DNA of 64,000 nt. Origin: Podospora bellae-mahoneyi. Lineage: Eukaryota; Ascomycota; Sordariomycetes; Sordariales; Podosporaceae. Position 1 is the first letter of the stretch. Each line of letters begins with the position of its first letter. Below the pieces are notes generated by a model. It saw only the letters and a list, made by a program, of their open reading frames with translations. It had not been told where the DNA came from and searched no databases. The stretch is from assembly GCF_035222275.1 (NCBI RefSeq), contig NC_085884.1, positions 3,472,001-3,536,000 of the forward strand, in the 5' to 3' direction. The position numbers and the translations under genes are program-made. Below, piece by piece: positions 45,469 to 55,298 of this stretch.

Positions 45469-47757
45469 ATGGAAAACGCTCGTGTGGATGAGTTGCTCAA
45501 ATCATTGGAGCTTCTTCAGCAATCCATCAAAACTCTTCATCAGTATCGAGAAGCGCAGTCCAATCCGGTTCAGCGTCCTCGCCCATCGAGTGTTGACTGG
45601 CCCGCCTCCACTCTTCAAAGAGTTGCCACCCTCTCCAACGCACCTCCTCAGTCCGCCGTCACTACATCTGCTCGCCGGCTCACAAATGAGTCTCCGAGAT
45701 CACGGCCAACACTCATCAATGATGGAATCCCAAAGAGAGAACACTCCCCCGACTTTCTCACCTTGACCAGTCCGCCTGCCTCCCGCAGCAGCAGCTCGCA
45801 ATCGTCGCCGTCCTGTGTCGTAGAGGCATTGCCTAGCATAGAGAAGACCGAGGAAGAGCTCGTCTCACATCTCCAATCCATTAAATCAACCGAAGATGGA
45901 TCCACATCAGGCACCATAATTGCCCTGGCAGACGCATGGGAGAGGAGGGACGAGTTGACACCTGCCAACCTGCTCACATCGTTTGAGACAGGAGAGGGCA
46001 CCAAATATGAACACACCAGCTATCAGATATATGAGGTCGACAGAGACGGCGTACCCACTCAGATACGTCCGCTTTGTCTTGTAAAAGGCTCAGCCTGTCC
46101 CAATCATGGGGACGAGAACGGAGATAATAGAGACATATCCGTCTGGCCCGTTCTGAAGACTATCAACGCCGACGGGAACGCCGTCGGTAGGATATCGTCA
46201 GTCACCCCTCATCCCATCATCAAAGACCCCCTGTGCTGACTGCCCTGAAGAATTCTCCAAGAACCCACCCCCGTCATGCTCGCCGCCACCCATCTCACCA
46301 TGAAAGACCACTTCGACATGGACGAGCTCCTCTCCCACCTCGTCACCACCGCCGGAAACAAAGGCAAAACCAAAGCCTACCTCAACCGCTCCATCGAGCC
46401 TACTCCCCTCCGTCAGCGCTCCTTCTTTTTCGTCTTCAAATACTACACCATCATCGCCTCGGGCCACCCCCCTACCCCCTGGCAACCCTTTGATCCCCGC
46501 CCATTAGACCACCGCTCGCCGGATCACATAGACATAACCGAATGCTCCTCCATCCTCGCCCTCTCCCTCTCCGGGCCCGTCTCCTCCCAGGTCAAAGTGC
46601 GGGCAAAACGCAAGACCAAGTCGGGGAACCTGTACAGCACCTTTGCCCCCTGGCATTTGGTCAACATCCAGTACTTTCCCGACGACCACCACTCCCCCTT
46701 CCCCACCATCCGCTCCGACGGCACGCAGAAACACTTTCTCAACGGGCCGCACGCGTTTTTGGATGCTTTGAGGCTGGAATACCGCGACGCGATCAAGCGC
46801 TACACCGAACTGAACGAGTCGATAACAAAGCTGATCACGCCCCCGAATCAGTTCATGTTTGACGTCCGGCTTCGGGACAAGCTCCTGTTTGAAGACTCGC
46901 ACTTTACCTACTCGCGGCGGTATTTCTGGGCGTATAACACGCTGGGGGTTATCAATGAAGGCATCAAATCCATGAGCGCGGCGTACGTGAATAACTTCAC
47001 GAGGGATTTTTGGGAGGGGAGACACCCGACGCTGTGGCCTTGTGCCAGCAATAGCGGCGACTACCTGGGCAAACTGGATATTCTGCGTCAGGACCTGGAG
47101 CAGGCGGTTTCGGAGCTGAAGGTGGTGTATGATAGGAATGAGGCCACGAGGACGGAGATTAGGAGTCTGAGGGAGCAGTTGTTTAGTGGGAGTTCGGTCA
47201 AGGAGAGCAGGAGGGCGATCGAACAGGGGAAGAATATCAAGATACTGACGAGCGTGTCGATGGTCTTTTTGCCGTTGACGTTTGTGGTTGGGGTGTTTAG
47301 TATCACGACGTTGGAGATTGAGCCGGAGGATTGGAGGTTTGGGGTTACGCTTGTTGGGGTGTGTGTACCGTTTTTTGTGCTGATTCTGGTGTTGCAGAGT
47401 ATGGATAGTGTGAGGAGGGGGTGGGGATGGGTGAGGGGGTTGGGGGGGAGAGTGTTTGGGCTGAAGGGGAAGGGGAAGAGGGAGGTGGGAGGGGGTGGGG
47501 GGACGGGGTTTGGGGGGGATAGGAGGCATTTGTATCATCATTATCAGGAACGGGGGATCGGGGGCGGGGAGGTAAGGAGGGCGCAGACGGGGTTGGGGGG
47601 GGAGGGAGAGGGGAGGTGGTTTGGGAGGGGGGTGTGGAAGGGTTGGGGTTGGGGTTGGGGTTGGGGTTGGAGGGTGCCGAACTGGAGGAGGAGAGAGGAG
47701 TCGCTGGATTTAAGGATGGAGAAGGGTGAGGTTGGGAGGGAGAAGAGGGTTAGATGA
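45469..47757 (+). CDS. CorA-like two-transmembrane protein
   Basis: Predicted membrane protein of 737 residues from two exons (45469-46186 and 46262-47757). The 75-bp intron (GTAGGA donor, CTGAC branch, CCAAG acceptor) gives NAVEPTPVMLAATHLTM, a good match to fungal CorA-like proteins. The N-terminal ~150 residues are Ser/Pro-rich. The large soluble region includes long helices (residues ~410-560). Two transmembrane helices lie at ~568-592 (SVSMVFLPLTFVVGVF) and ~600-620. The loop between them lacks the GMN motif of true CorA magnesium channels, so metal transport is uncertain. The cytoplasmic tail is rich in Gly, Arg and Trp and includes a GW repeat from a TTGGGG-like DNA repeat (47641-47670). 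The first-exon start and intron boundary are read from frame and similarity only. Confidence 0.78.
47641..47670 (+). repeat. (TTGGGG)n-like repeat inside the CorA-like gene
   Basis: Four to five TTGGGG units are read in frame as alternating Gly-Trp near the C-terminus. The sense strand carries evenly spaced G4 runs, which can fold as a G-quadruplex. Confidence 0.85.
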
Positions 47758-47951
47758 GGCATGGCAAAGCTCAGTAGTTGCAAGATACAAGCGAGGATAT
47801 AAATTTAATATGAGAGATGCTCAGGGGAGCTGCCTCTTTGGCTTTTGGGAGCCACATCCCAAGATTCCCACGAAAACATCATCCCACCATCGGAAGCCAA
47901 AGAGGTAGCTCCCCCGAGGATCTCTCAAACTCATTATTCCCACCAGTCGCC

Positions 47952-48974
47952 ATGGTGACAATCAAGTACTACTGCCTTCTAAGGCTCTTGCCCACCTCTA
48001 CTATAGACGACCGCCGCAGCCAACTCGACACTCTGCGATTCTCGCCCCCACCGGTCGACCATCTTGCTGGTCGCACAAAGTTAATCGACAACCTCGAGGA
48101 CTTTTGGAAAGAGTATTTGCACAAGGTTGATCTCACAGGAACCGAATCCGGAGGAGGCAGTTTTGGCCAAGGGGGCGGTTCAATGACTTGCAGCGAGCGG
48201 CTTTGTTTGAATTGGGCTGGCCCTTGGTGATCTCCACCACCTTTGGACCAACAGATTCCCACACTTGAGTGCTTGGTGGCTGGGGCAATTCTAATTCCAG
48301 GTGCAGCATTTTCTGAACTTGTGGTGGTGGTCGAGCAACTTGACGTTAGCTTTGGTGGTCTTAATCTGCTGCACACACCGCCAGAGTTGAGACGTGTTCT
48401 GGGTCCTCCGGATAGAACATCGCCGTTCCAACGCCCCTTGGAGGAGAATATGGCAAGCCATAGGATTATCCCCTGGGGGTTGTTGAATCAGGAAGGGACA
48501 CGGAACCAGACGCTGGTCGAGTGGTGTTTGGTGTGCTACGGCTGGGGGTTCCTTTACCTTATGACACTTTTACCAAGAGGGATTAGTTTGAAGGATGAGA
48601 GGGAGATACCCAGGAAGCTGTTCTCCGCGGCGAGAACAACCACAGATGATAGCGGGTGGAATGTAGTCATGCTTGATGACCCAACACCACGCTTTTTCTG
48701 GACAAGGGGGTTTTGTGGGTTTAAATGCTTGGGCGCAGAGAGGATACCGGACAACGGAATGATGCGAATTACTCTCGAGTTTCACTAAATACCCGTTATT
48801 AAGCCGGAGGCGGCTTGGGAGATAGTCGGGGACCTGGAAGAGTCGTGGGGGGCAATAGGCAGGACATATCGCGATGTTGTTGGAGAGGGGACAGGTCTTA
48901 TTTCTGGGGACAGGTGGTATGTGGATGTTGAACATGCAGAAATAAATAGCGAGATACAAGAAGTAAGGTACTGA
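47952..48974 (+). pseudogene. Broken gene of unknown family
   Basis: A protein-like reading starts at an ATG in good context (47952) and runs to ~48165, where it leaves frame after a run of five G. The second frame reads convincingly as protein (DLQRAALFELGWPLVISTTF) until a stop at 48266. A third frame is open from 48243, is interrupted by TAA at 48786, and is open again as protein-like sequence (IPVIKPEAAWEIVGDLEE) to TGA at 48972. A further frame over ~48512-48575 also looks coding. This pattern needs at least two frameshifts and one stop, so it is a decayed gene unless introns I cannot place explain part of it. I recognise no domain. Confidence 0.55.
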
Positions 48975-49330
48975 ACCTAATCGACTGTCAGGTTGGTCAT
49001 CCCCAGTTACCTATCAGCTTTTTTAGATCTGGAGGAAGGGGTTGCTGGTCAGTGGTCGGCTCGACAATGCCTTATCCAGATATTGTTCACAAATGCACGT
49101 GAGACAGAAATTAAACGTGAATGCGACAGAAACCATCGCCAGCCGATGTGATCAATTCAACAGCAGCAGAACGTCTAGGGTATGAATTCCGAAATGCCTC
49201 CAAACCTCCCGCAGTCCCGCTTGCAAAAATGACAAACACATATCCCAGGCGCTCTAACCCCAGTCATTATCCGTCACATCATATTCCTGCTTTATATTTC
49301 CTTCGCACTCCCAACCCTTCAAGGGGCGGT
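48975..49330. other. Spacer between the broken gene and asf1
   Basis: Nothing recognisable beyond likely 3' UTR sequence of asf1 on its right side. Confidence 0.5.
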
Positions 49331-50313
49331 TCAGTGCACCATGGCATCAGCCTGGGGGGCTGGGGCGCCAGAAGGGGCGCCAGCGGCAGGAACGGCAGGC
49401 TTGTCGACCTCCATCTCATCAGTTTCCATCGCGTCGCCGTCGAGCTCTTCGTCCTCGAGGTCGTCTTCACTCTCTCCCTCGATGTCGACACTGCCGTCGT
49501 CGGAGAGCTCTTCCTCGTCAACAGCACCGTTCTCGCCCTCAACGCCTTCCATGGCAGCATCCTTATCAGCACCAGTAGCCTCGCCAACGGCAGCAGCCTC
49601 CTCCGCTAGCTCAGCCTCCTCCTCGGCAAGCTCCTCAGCACCATACTCCTCCTCATCAGCAACCAAATCGGCCTCAGGCTGCTCAGGAGGGAACTCGGCA
49701 GGAGCAGTAGCCTCGGAGTCCCTATTTTTTTCAAGTCGTATTAGCAACCTGCCCCACTCTGTCACAAACTGTAAAATGTAGCATACCACTTAATGTTGAA
49801 CCTAGTCACACGTGGCTTCTCAGCCAACACGTTGCGCTTGATCTTCTCGATGATGGGCTTGGCAGGGGGGTCGTTCTGGAGCTCTTCGGACTCGTACTCG
49901 TTGTTGACATAGTAACCAACACGGACGAACTCGCGGCCGTCGTAGGCGCAGGTGAGGAGGATGACGGTGACGCCGAGGAGCTCGTCGTCGGGGATGAGCT
50001 TGGTGTCGGGGGGGTTGGCCTCAAAGGCGAACTTGTTGACGCCCACGGGGATGGGGCCGACGAGGAGGGAGTCGAGCTCCTGGTCGTGGGAGTCGCTTTG
50101 GGCGGAGCCGACGTAGGTGAGCTTCCACTCGAGGTCTGTGTGTTTGAGATGAGAGGGTTAGATATGGGTGGAAACAAAAGTCGGAAAAAATGTTACAAAC
50201 ATACCCTTCTCAAGTGGCTCCAGGCACTCGAATGTGATCTCAAAAAGGTACTTGTCGGTGAACTTGGCGGGGTTGTTGGCCACATTGACGCCGAGAAGCG
50301 TGACGACAGACAT
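49331..50313 (-). CDS. asf1: Histone chaperone Asf1
   Basis: Binds H3-H4 dimers and hands them to CAF-1 and HIRA during nucleosome assembly. 282 residues from three exons: 50313-50205, 50135-49787 and 49721-49331. The 69-bp and 65-bp introns both have GTATGY donors and CAG/TAG acceptors; the joins give [15 protein letters not shown] and NIKWDSEATAP. Residues 1-~155 are the conserved immunoglobulin-like core: [18 protein letters not shown] at the start, [36 protein letters not shown] and the RVTRFNIKW end. The remaining ~125 residues form the usual long acidic tail, rich in Glu, Asp and Ala, ending in a Pro/Ala-rich segment. It is divergent with rna14. Confidence 0.96.
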
Positions 50314-50997
50314 TTTGAGTCTGTGTTTCAAAATAAGATAAAACAGTTGAATCCAGAGAAGCGAGAGAGAGAGTGAGTGTGTGTGTGAGAGAGAGAGAGA
50401 GAGAGAAAAGCAGAGTCGGCGCCTGCTGTGCGTAGTTGGTGATGGTGGTGGTGGTGAGAAAGTGGAAAATGGTTGGGCGGTGATGGTGGGAAAAAGAAGG
50501 GAAGGGCAACAGGAAAGGCGCTAAGAAGGAAACAGAGATTTGTTTGTTTTGAATGGACAGCGCTTCGACCTTTTTTAATTCTGGTCACTGGATGGCAACG
50601 CAGTCCTGTCTTGTCTCGTTTTAGGTGGGCAAAAAGGTGGGCACTTTTCAGCTTGAACTCATCAAACACAGAGGCACAGGCTCCGTCGCGCTGCTACGGG
50701 GGGGCATTGACTGTTGAGTCGTGTCGCTCTCTCAGGGTCGCGTAGAGTGCCAGCCCGGGAGTCGCGTCTCCTGGGCTCCTAATTAGGTCAGCGAATTGCC
50801 GCCCAATTCCCCACTGTCCTGTCTCCCGCTTCCCCACTGTGCGTGCCACCTGGCCCAGGCCCATTTATCCACAAGCCACATTGAGCCACAGCTTGGCAGA
50901 AAGAAAACCAAGTGCATGTAGTCGCGCTTCCATCTCTTGTCCATCTCTTATCACACCTTGAAGACGTGTGTCGAACTATAAATTTTCGACGACAGCG

Positions 50998-51029
<32 letters not shown>

Positions 51030-51528
51030 AACAACAACTTTGCTCCATAACGGCATCATTGAGAACAATAGCAGCATCCTCTCTTGAATAGCACAGCCTA
51101 CATTCAATATCTGGGTCCTGCTTACTGCGCGACTCCCAGTCCCCAGTCCCCCAGTTCTTTGTGTGCGCTGCCAAAAAAAAAAAGGCCTTGCTGGTCAAAA
51201 TCTCCGTCTCTTGTGATCCATGCGACGCAACGATTCTCAGTGACTCTGCGTAATCTTTTTCTTCTTCTTTTCGCTAGCTTCCTGCTCCCACCCACCCTTT
51301 CTTCCCGCCTCTATCGCCATCACAAGTGCTGTGTCTCTCATCGACGGTGGACCTACCTACCCCAATTGCGGTTTCCCCAAGCAGCACTGATCCGAGTTTT
51401 CTACCATCACCACCGTTTGATATCGGCGCATCACCACTTTCGACCTCGGCAGCCTTGCCAATTGCGGCAGCGATTCATTCCCCTCGACCGAGACCTTCAG
51501 GTCATTATCAACAGCTTCATATTGCACA
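50314..51528. promoter_or_regulatory. Divergent promoter region asf1/rna14
   Basis: This 1215-bp head-to-head spacer contains a GA/GT repeat close to the asf1 start (50370-50405) and an (AAC)n tract at 50999-51037 roughly 500 bp upstream of rna14. The stretch 51240-51528 is pyrimidine-rich and probably part of the rna14 leader. No gene was found. Confidence 0.55.
50999..51037. repeat. (AAC)n microsatellite
   Basis: ACA/AAC trinucleotide tract of about twelve units with one interruption (AAT), in the asf1/rna14 divergent spacer. Confidence 0.85.
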
Positions 51529-54386
51529 ATGGCCGACGCCCCGACCGACGACGGGCCGAACAATGGCTCCCTTAGCCCACCTACCGAGACCCCAATTCTG
51601 GTACCTGTCGACAAGGTCGCCCAACTCGAGAAGCGAGTTACAGAAGACCCTCGCGGAGCCTTGGACGCATGGCTCGCGTTGATGGCCGAGCACCGGTGCA
51701 GAGGCAACATTGCCCAGGCCAGAGAGATTTACGAGCGGTTCCTGGCCATCTTTCCTCAGGCGGTATGTCTCTTGCGCCCCCTTGCCTCAACAACGCAATG
51801 CTAACAATGGAATAGGCCGAGGTCTGGGTGCAATGGCTGGAGATGGAACTCGAAACCGATAATTTCAACGAGGCTGAGCGCATCTTCAGCACTGCTCTCA
51901 TATCCACACCGAACCTTGCCCTCTGGACAAAGTATCTCGACTATGTTCGCCGTCGCAATGACCTCAACGATGGGAATGCTCGCCAAATTGTCTATCAAGC
52001 GTACGATTTCGCGCTCAACAACATCGGGCTCGACAAGGACTCCGGCAAGATCTGGGCCGACTACATTCAGTTTCTCAAGTCTGGGCCTGGCACCCTGGGA
52101 GGAAGCCAGTGGGAAGATCTGAAGAAGATGGATCAGATCCGCTCCGCTTACCAGAAGGCTATTTGTGTGCCCATCGCTAACGTCAATAACCTGTGGAAGG
52201 AGTATGACCAGTTCGAGATGAGCCTGAACAAGCCCAACGGTCGCAAGAACCTCGCCGAACGGTCGCCGTCCTACATGACGGCCAAGAGTGCCTACATCGC
52301 CCTCGAGAACACCACCCGTGGTCTGCAGCGGACGACCCTCCCCGTTCTTCCCCCAGCCGCTGCTCACTTTGACGGGTACCAGGAGTACATGGAGCAAGTT
52401 GAGATCTGGAAGAGGTGGATCGCGTGGGAGAAGTCTGATCCTCTTTACCTCAAGGAGGACGAGAAGCTGCCTGGCCTCTACCAGAAGCGCATTCTCTATG
52501 TTTACCGGCAGGCCCTGATGGCGCTGAGGTTCTGGCCAGAGATGTGGCTGGATGCGGCCGAGTGGTGCTTTGAGAACAACATTATTGATGACAAGCCAAA
52601 AACTAGCGACCAAAAAAATGACGTGTCCACAGGTCTTGAATTTCTGATTCGTGGCATTGAAGCAAACCCAGAGAGCGTCCTCCTTGCACTCCGGTACGGT
52701 GATTACATTGAATCCACTCACCAGACTGAGGACAACGACAAGGCCAAGATTGCGCTTGGTCAGGCTGTGCGCGCTCCCTACAACAAGGTGCTTGACACGC
52801 TGTATGATATAATCAACAAGGTGAAAGACCGTGAGACGGCTCACATTGCTCAGATTCAGGAGGCGGCCAAGAAGGCGGCTGCGAGGGATAATTCGTCTAG
52901 CGGGTCTGATGATGATGAAGATGATGAGGAGGAGGGTGAGGGGTCGACCAAGCCGGCGATGGATGCCAGTGCGGAGAAGCAGATACAGGCGGTGCAGCAG
53001 GTTTCTGCTATGCAGACCAAGATGCTGTCAAAGACCATCTCGTTTGTCTGGATTGCTCTGATCCGGGCCATGAGGCGGATTCAGGGCAAGGGCAAGGCGA
53101 ACACGGAGATGGGCGGTATGAGGCAGGTCTTCCAGGACGCTAGACAGCGCGGTCGGCTCACCAGCGATGTTTATGCGGCTGTTGCACATATGGAGTGGAC
53201 AATTTACAAGGAGCCCGCTGGTGGAAAGATTTTTGACCGTGGTGCGAAGCTGTTTCCTGAGGATGAGGATTTTGCGTTGGAGCACATCAAGTATCTCCAT
53301 TCTTTGAATGACTTTACCAGTAAGTTTCTCACCCTCTTTAGTTTCCCACTCATGGCTAACCATCTCACAGATGCCCGCGTCCTTTTCGAGCGTGTCGTCT
53401 CTCGCCTAACCTCCAAGCCGGAGAACGTACACAAGGCCAAACAGCTTTACGTCTACTTCCACAAGTACGAGTCCCAATTTGGTGAACTCGCCCAGATTTC
53501 CAAACTGGAGAAACGCATGGCGGAGCTTTTCCCGGAGGACCCGAAGCTCTCTCACTTCTCGGCGCGTTTCTCAACCGAAAAGTTCGACCCTATCACGGCG
53601 AGAGTTATCGTCTCTCCTGCGGCTCAGCTCCGACCGAAAATACAACCACCTGGTTTGATGCCCTCGATTGAACAACAACAACCACAACAACCCATCTCCA
53701 TCCGCAACACCCCCACCCCGGCGCCTCAATTCCAACCAACAATCACCAACTCCCCCAAACGTCCTCTTCCCCTGGATGACGACGAGTCAAACCCGCCTCG
53801 CAAGATTCAGAGAAACGATTACAACACCGAGTTCGTCCGTGGCGCCTCCCCCCTAAAAGGAGCAGCTGGCCGTAGACTGGACCAGCAGCGTCGTATGCAG
53901 GGAAGTGCTGGAGGCGCGAGCTATAGCAGCACCCCTGCCCCTATCGCTCGGGACATCACCTTCCTCCTCGGCTTAATCCCCCGGGCTGAGGCCTACGATT
54001 ACCACCGTATGAACCCAAACAAGGTCGTCAATTTGCTCCAGTCGACGAACGTACCAGAGTACCACGTCTGGAAAGCCCACGCCAATCCAAGCCAGAACCC
54101 ACACCACAGAAATGTTTCCACCGATTTTGGGAGCTACGGTGGTGGATATGGGAACAGGGACTCACCGGCCCCAAGGGTGGGAAGTCCGTATGGACAACAG
54201 AAGTTGGTGATGGGGCAGGGGCAAGGCTACAGACAGAGTAGTCTCAGGCCGGGGAGCGCCGGGAGTGGAGCGGGGTATGAGCCTCCTCCTGCGGTACCTG
54301 GGCAGGGCGCCGGCGGGTATCAGTTTGGGGGTTTGCCTCCCCCCCCTCCTCCACCGGGGTATGGAGGTTATGGTGGGGGGTATTAA
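51529..54386 (+). CDS. rna14: mRNA 3'-end processing protein Rna14 (CstF77 homolog)
   Basis: Scaffold of cleavage factor IA, which positions Rna15 and Pcf11 on pre-mRNA 3' ends. 917 residues from three exons: 51529-51762, 51816-53319 and 53371-54386. The introns are 53 and 51 bp with GTATGT and GTAAGT donors; joins give FPQAAEVWVQWLEME and NDFTNARVLFERVV. HAT (half-a-TPR) repeats fill residues ~30-640 (AWLALMAEHRCRGN, VWVQWLEMELETDN, LWTKYLDYVRRRND). An acidic insert lies at ~375-390. Pro/Gln-rich linkers lead to a conserved C-terminal segment (FLLGLIPRAEAYDYHRM) that corresponds to the Rna15-binding monkeytail. The last ~110 residues are Gly/Pro/Tyr-rich. Confidence 0.95.
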
Positions 54387-54581
54387 GACGATAGGGGAGG
54401 TTTGTAGCTGGGGGAATATAATTATATCTGGGGTTAGGTAGAGGGATTGAGGGTTCATCATGGCGTTCTGAGGAGGTGCATATTGTATAGGATAGGAGTT
54501 TTCTTTTGGGAGAGGCTAAAGGTGATGCATTTGTAGTTGGGATTGGGGGCAAAAGTTAAATGGGGGATTATGGGAGAGATA

Positions 54582-55298
54582 CAGCCCGACCTGTATATAA
54601 CGATTCGAGCTATAGCGATTTCTCCCACGTACCGATCGGAATTGCTAAACTAACCTATTTTATATGAGCCAGAGTAATAAATTGGGCATTGAAATTATTG
54701 TAATATTATAGGCCTATAAGGGGGGCAAGACCTACCTTTTAAGTTTAAGAACTAACCCCCTAATCTTAATCTGCTTTTTACTCAGCCTATCTTTTTTTTT
54801 TCTATCTAGAGTAATATTATTTAACTAAATATTGAAATGGTGAGAAAACACACAAAACAACCACAACACCACAAATATACCCTCAGCAGGTCTCTGAATG
54901 AACACACCTGCGTGACAATGGCTCGCTCACAGGCCGCACTTCACGTAGGACAAAGAAAAGACTCTGTGGGCTCGCAGGCCACACAATAAGCACCGTATTG
55001 GCCTGATTAGAGGGCCAGAATTGCCTGCACACGCGCAAGGCACAAAATACGAAGAAAATAGAAGTCGATGTCTTGTCTAAAATAGAATGTCCGAAGCAGA
55101 CCGCTTATATACATGACCCCTGAACCTCCGAATCCTCCGAGAGTCCCACTTCCTTACTCATACCCTCAGGCCTGTGGCCGCACCCCAAACCAGTGGTAAC
55201 AAAAAATAGTGTAAAAAGGGGTGTTTCAAATAGCGATATTTCTTATATAACGATGAGACTCCTCACACCAACCGAATCGTTATATACAGGTTTGACTT
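54582..55298. mobile_element. 717-bp terminal-inverted-repeat element (Tc1/mariner-like MITE)
   Basis: A perfect 19-bp inverted repeat with core ACCTGTATATAACGATTCG lies at 54589-54607 and, reversed, at 55273-55291; the match continues imperfectly for 7 bp outward. TA dinucleotides flank both ends (54580-54581, 55299-55300), as expected for Tc1/mariner or pogo-type insertion. A subterminal TATATAACGAT copy recurs at 55244-55254. No transposase frame is present, so the element is non-autonomous. Much of its interior (54841-55201) is an LTR-like block. The interior is markedly AT-rich next to the GC-rich neighbouring genes, which could reflect repeat-induced point mutation. Confidence 0.8.
54841..55201 (-). 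mobile_element. Candidate solo LTR nested in the TIR element
   Basis: Read on the minus strand, the block begins TGTTACCACTGG, has a TATATAAGCGG promoter-like motif about 90 bp in, and ends TGTTTTCTCA. This has the TG...CA ends and layout of a 361-bp Ty1/copia-type LTR. No target-site duplication was found (AATGG on one side, AAAAA on the other), and no internal retrotransposon sequence is adjacent. The exact ends are uncertain. Confidence 0.45.

Noticed and set aside
46504-47541. Minus-strand open frame of 345 codons
   Set aside because: Antisense shadow of the CorA-like gene; low-complexity Pro/His/Arg composition.
47641-47670. TTGGGG repeats as a possible internal telomere
   Set aside because: Only four to five units, in frame within a gene, and fungal telomeres of this group are typically TTAGGG; best explained as a coding GW repeat.
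23061-54386. RNA-processing gene cluster as a dedicated operon-like system
   Set aside because: The genes are ordinary eukaryotic housekeeping genes on both strands with individual promoters; functional overlap is modest and could be chance.
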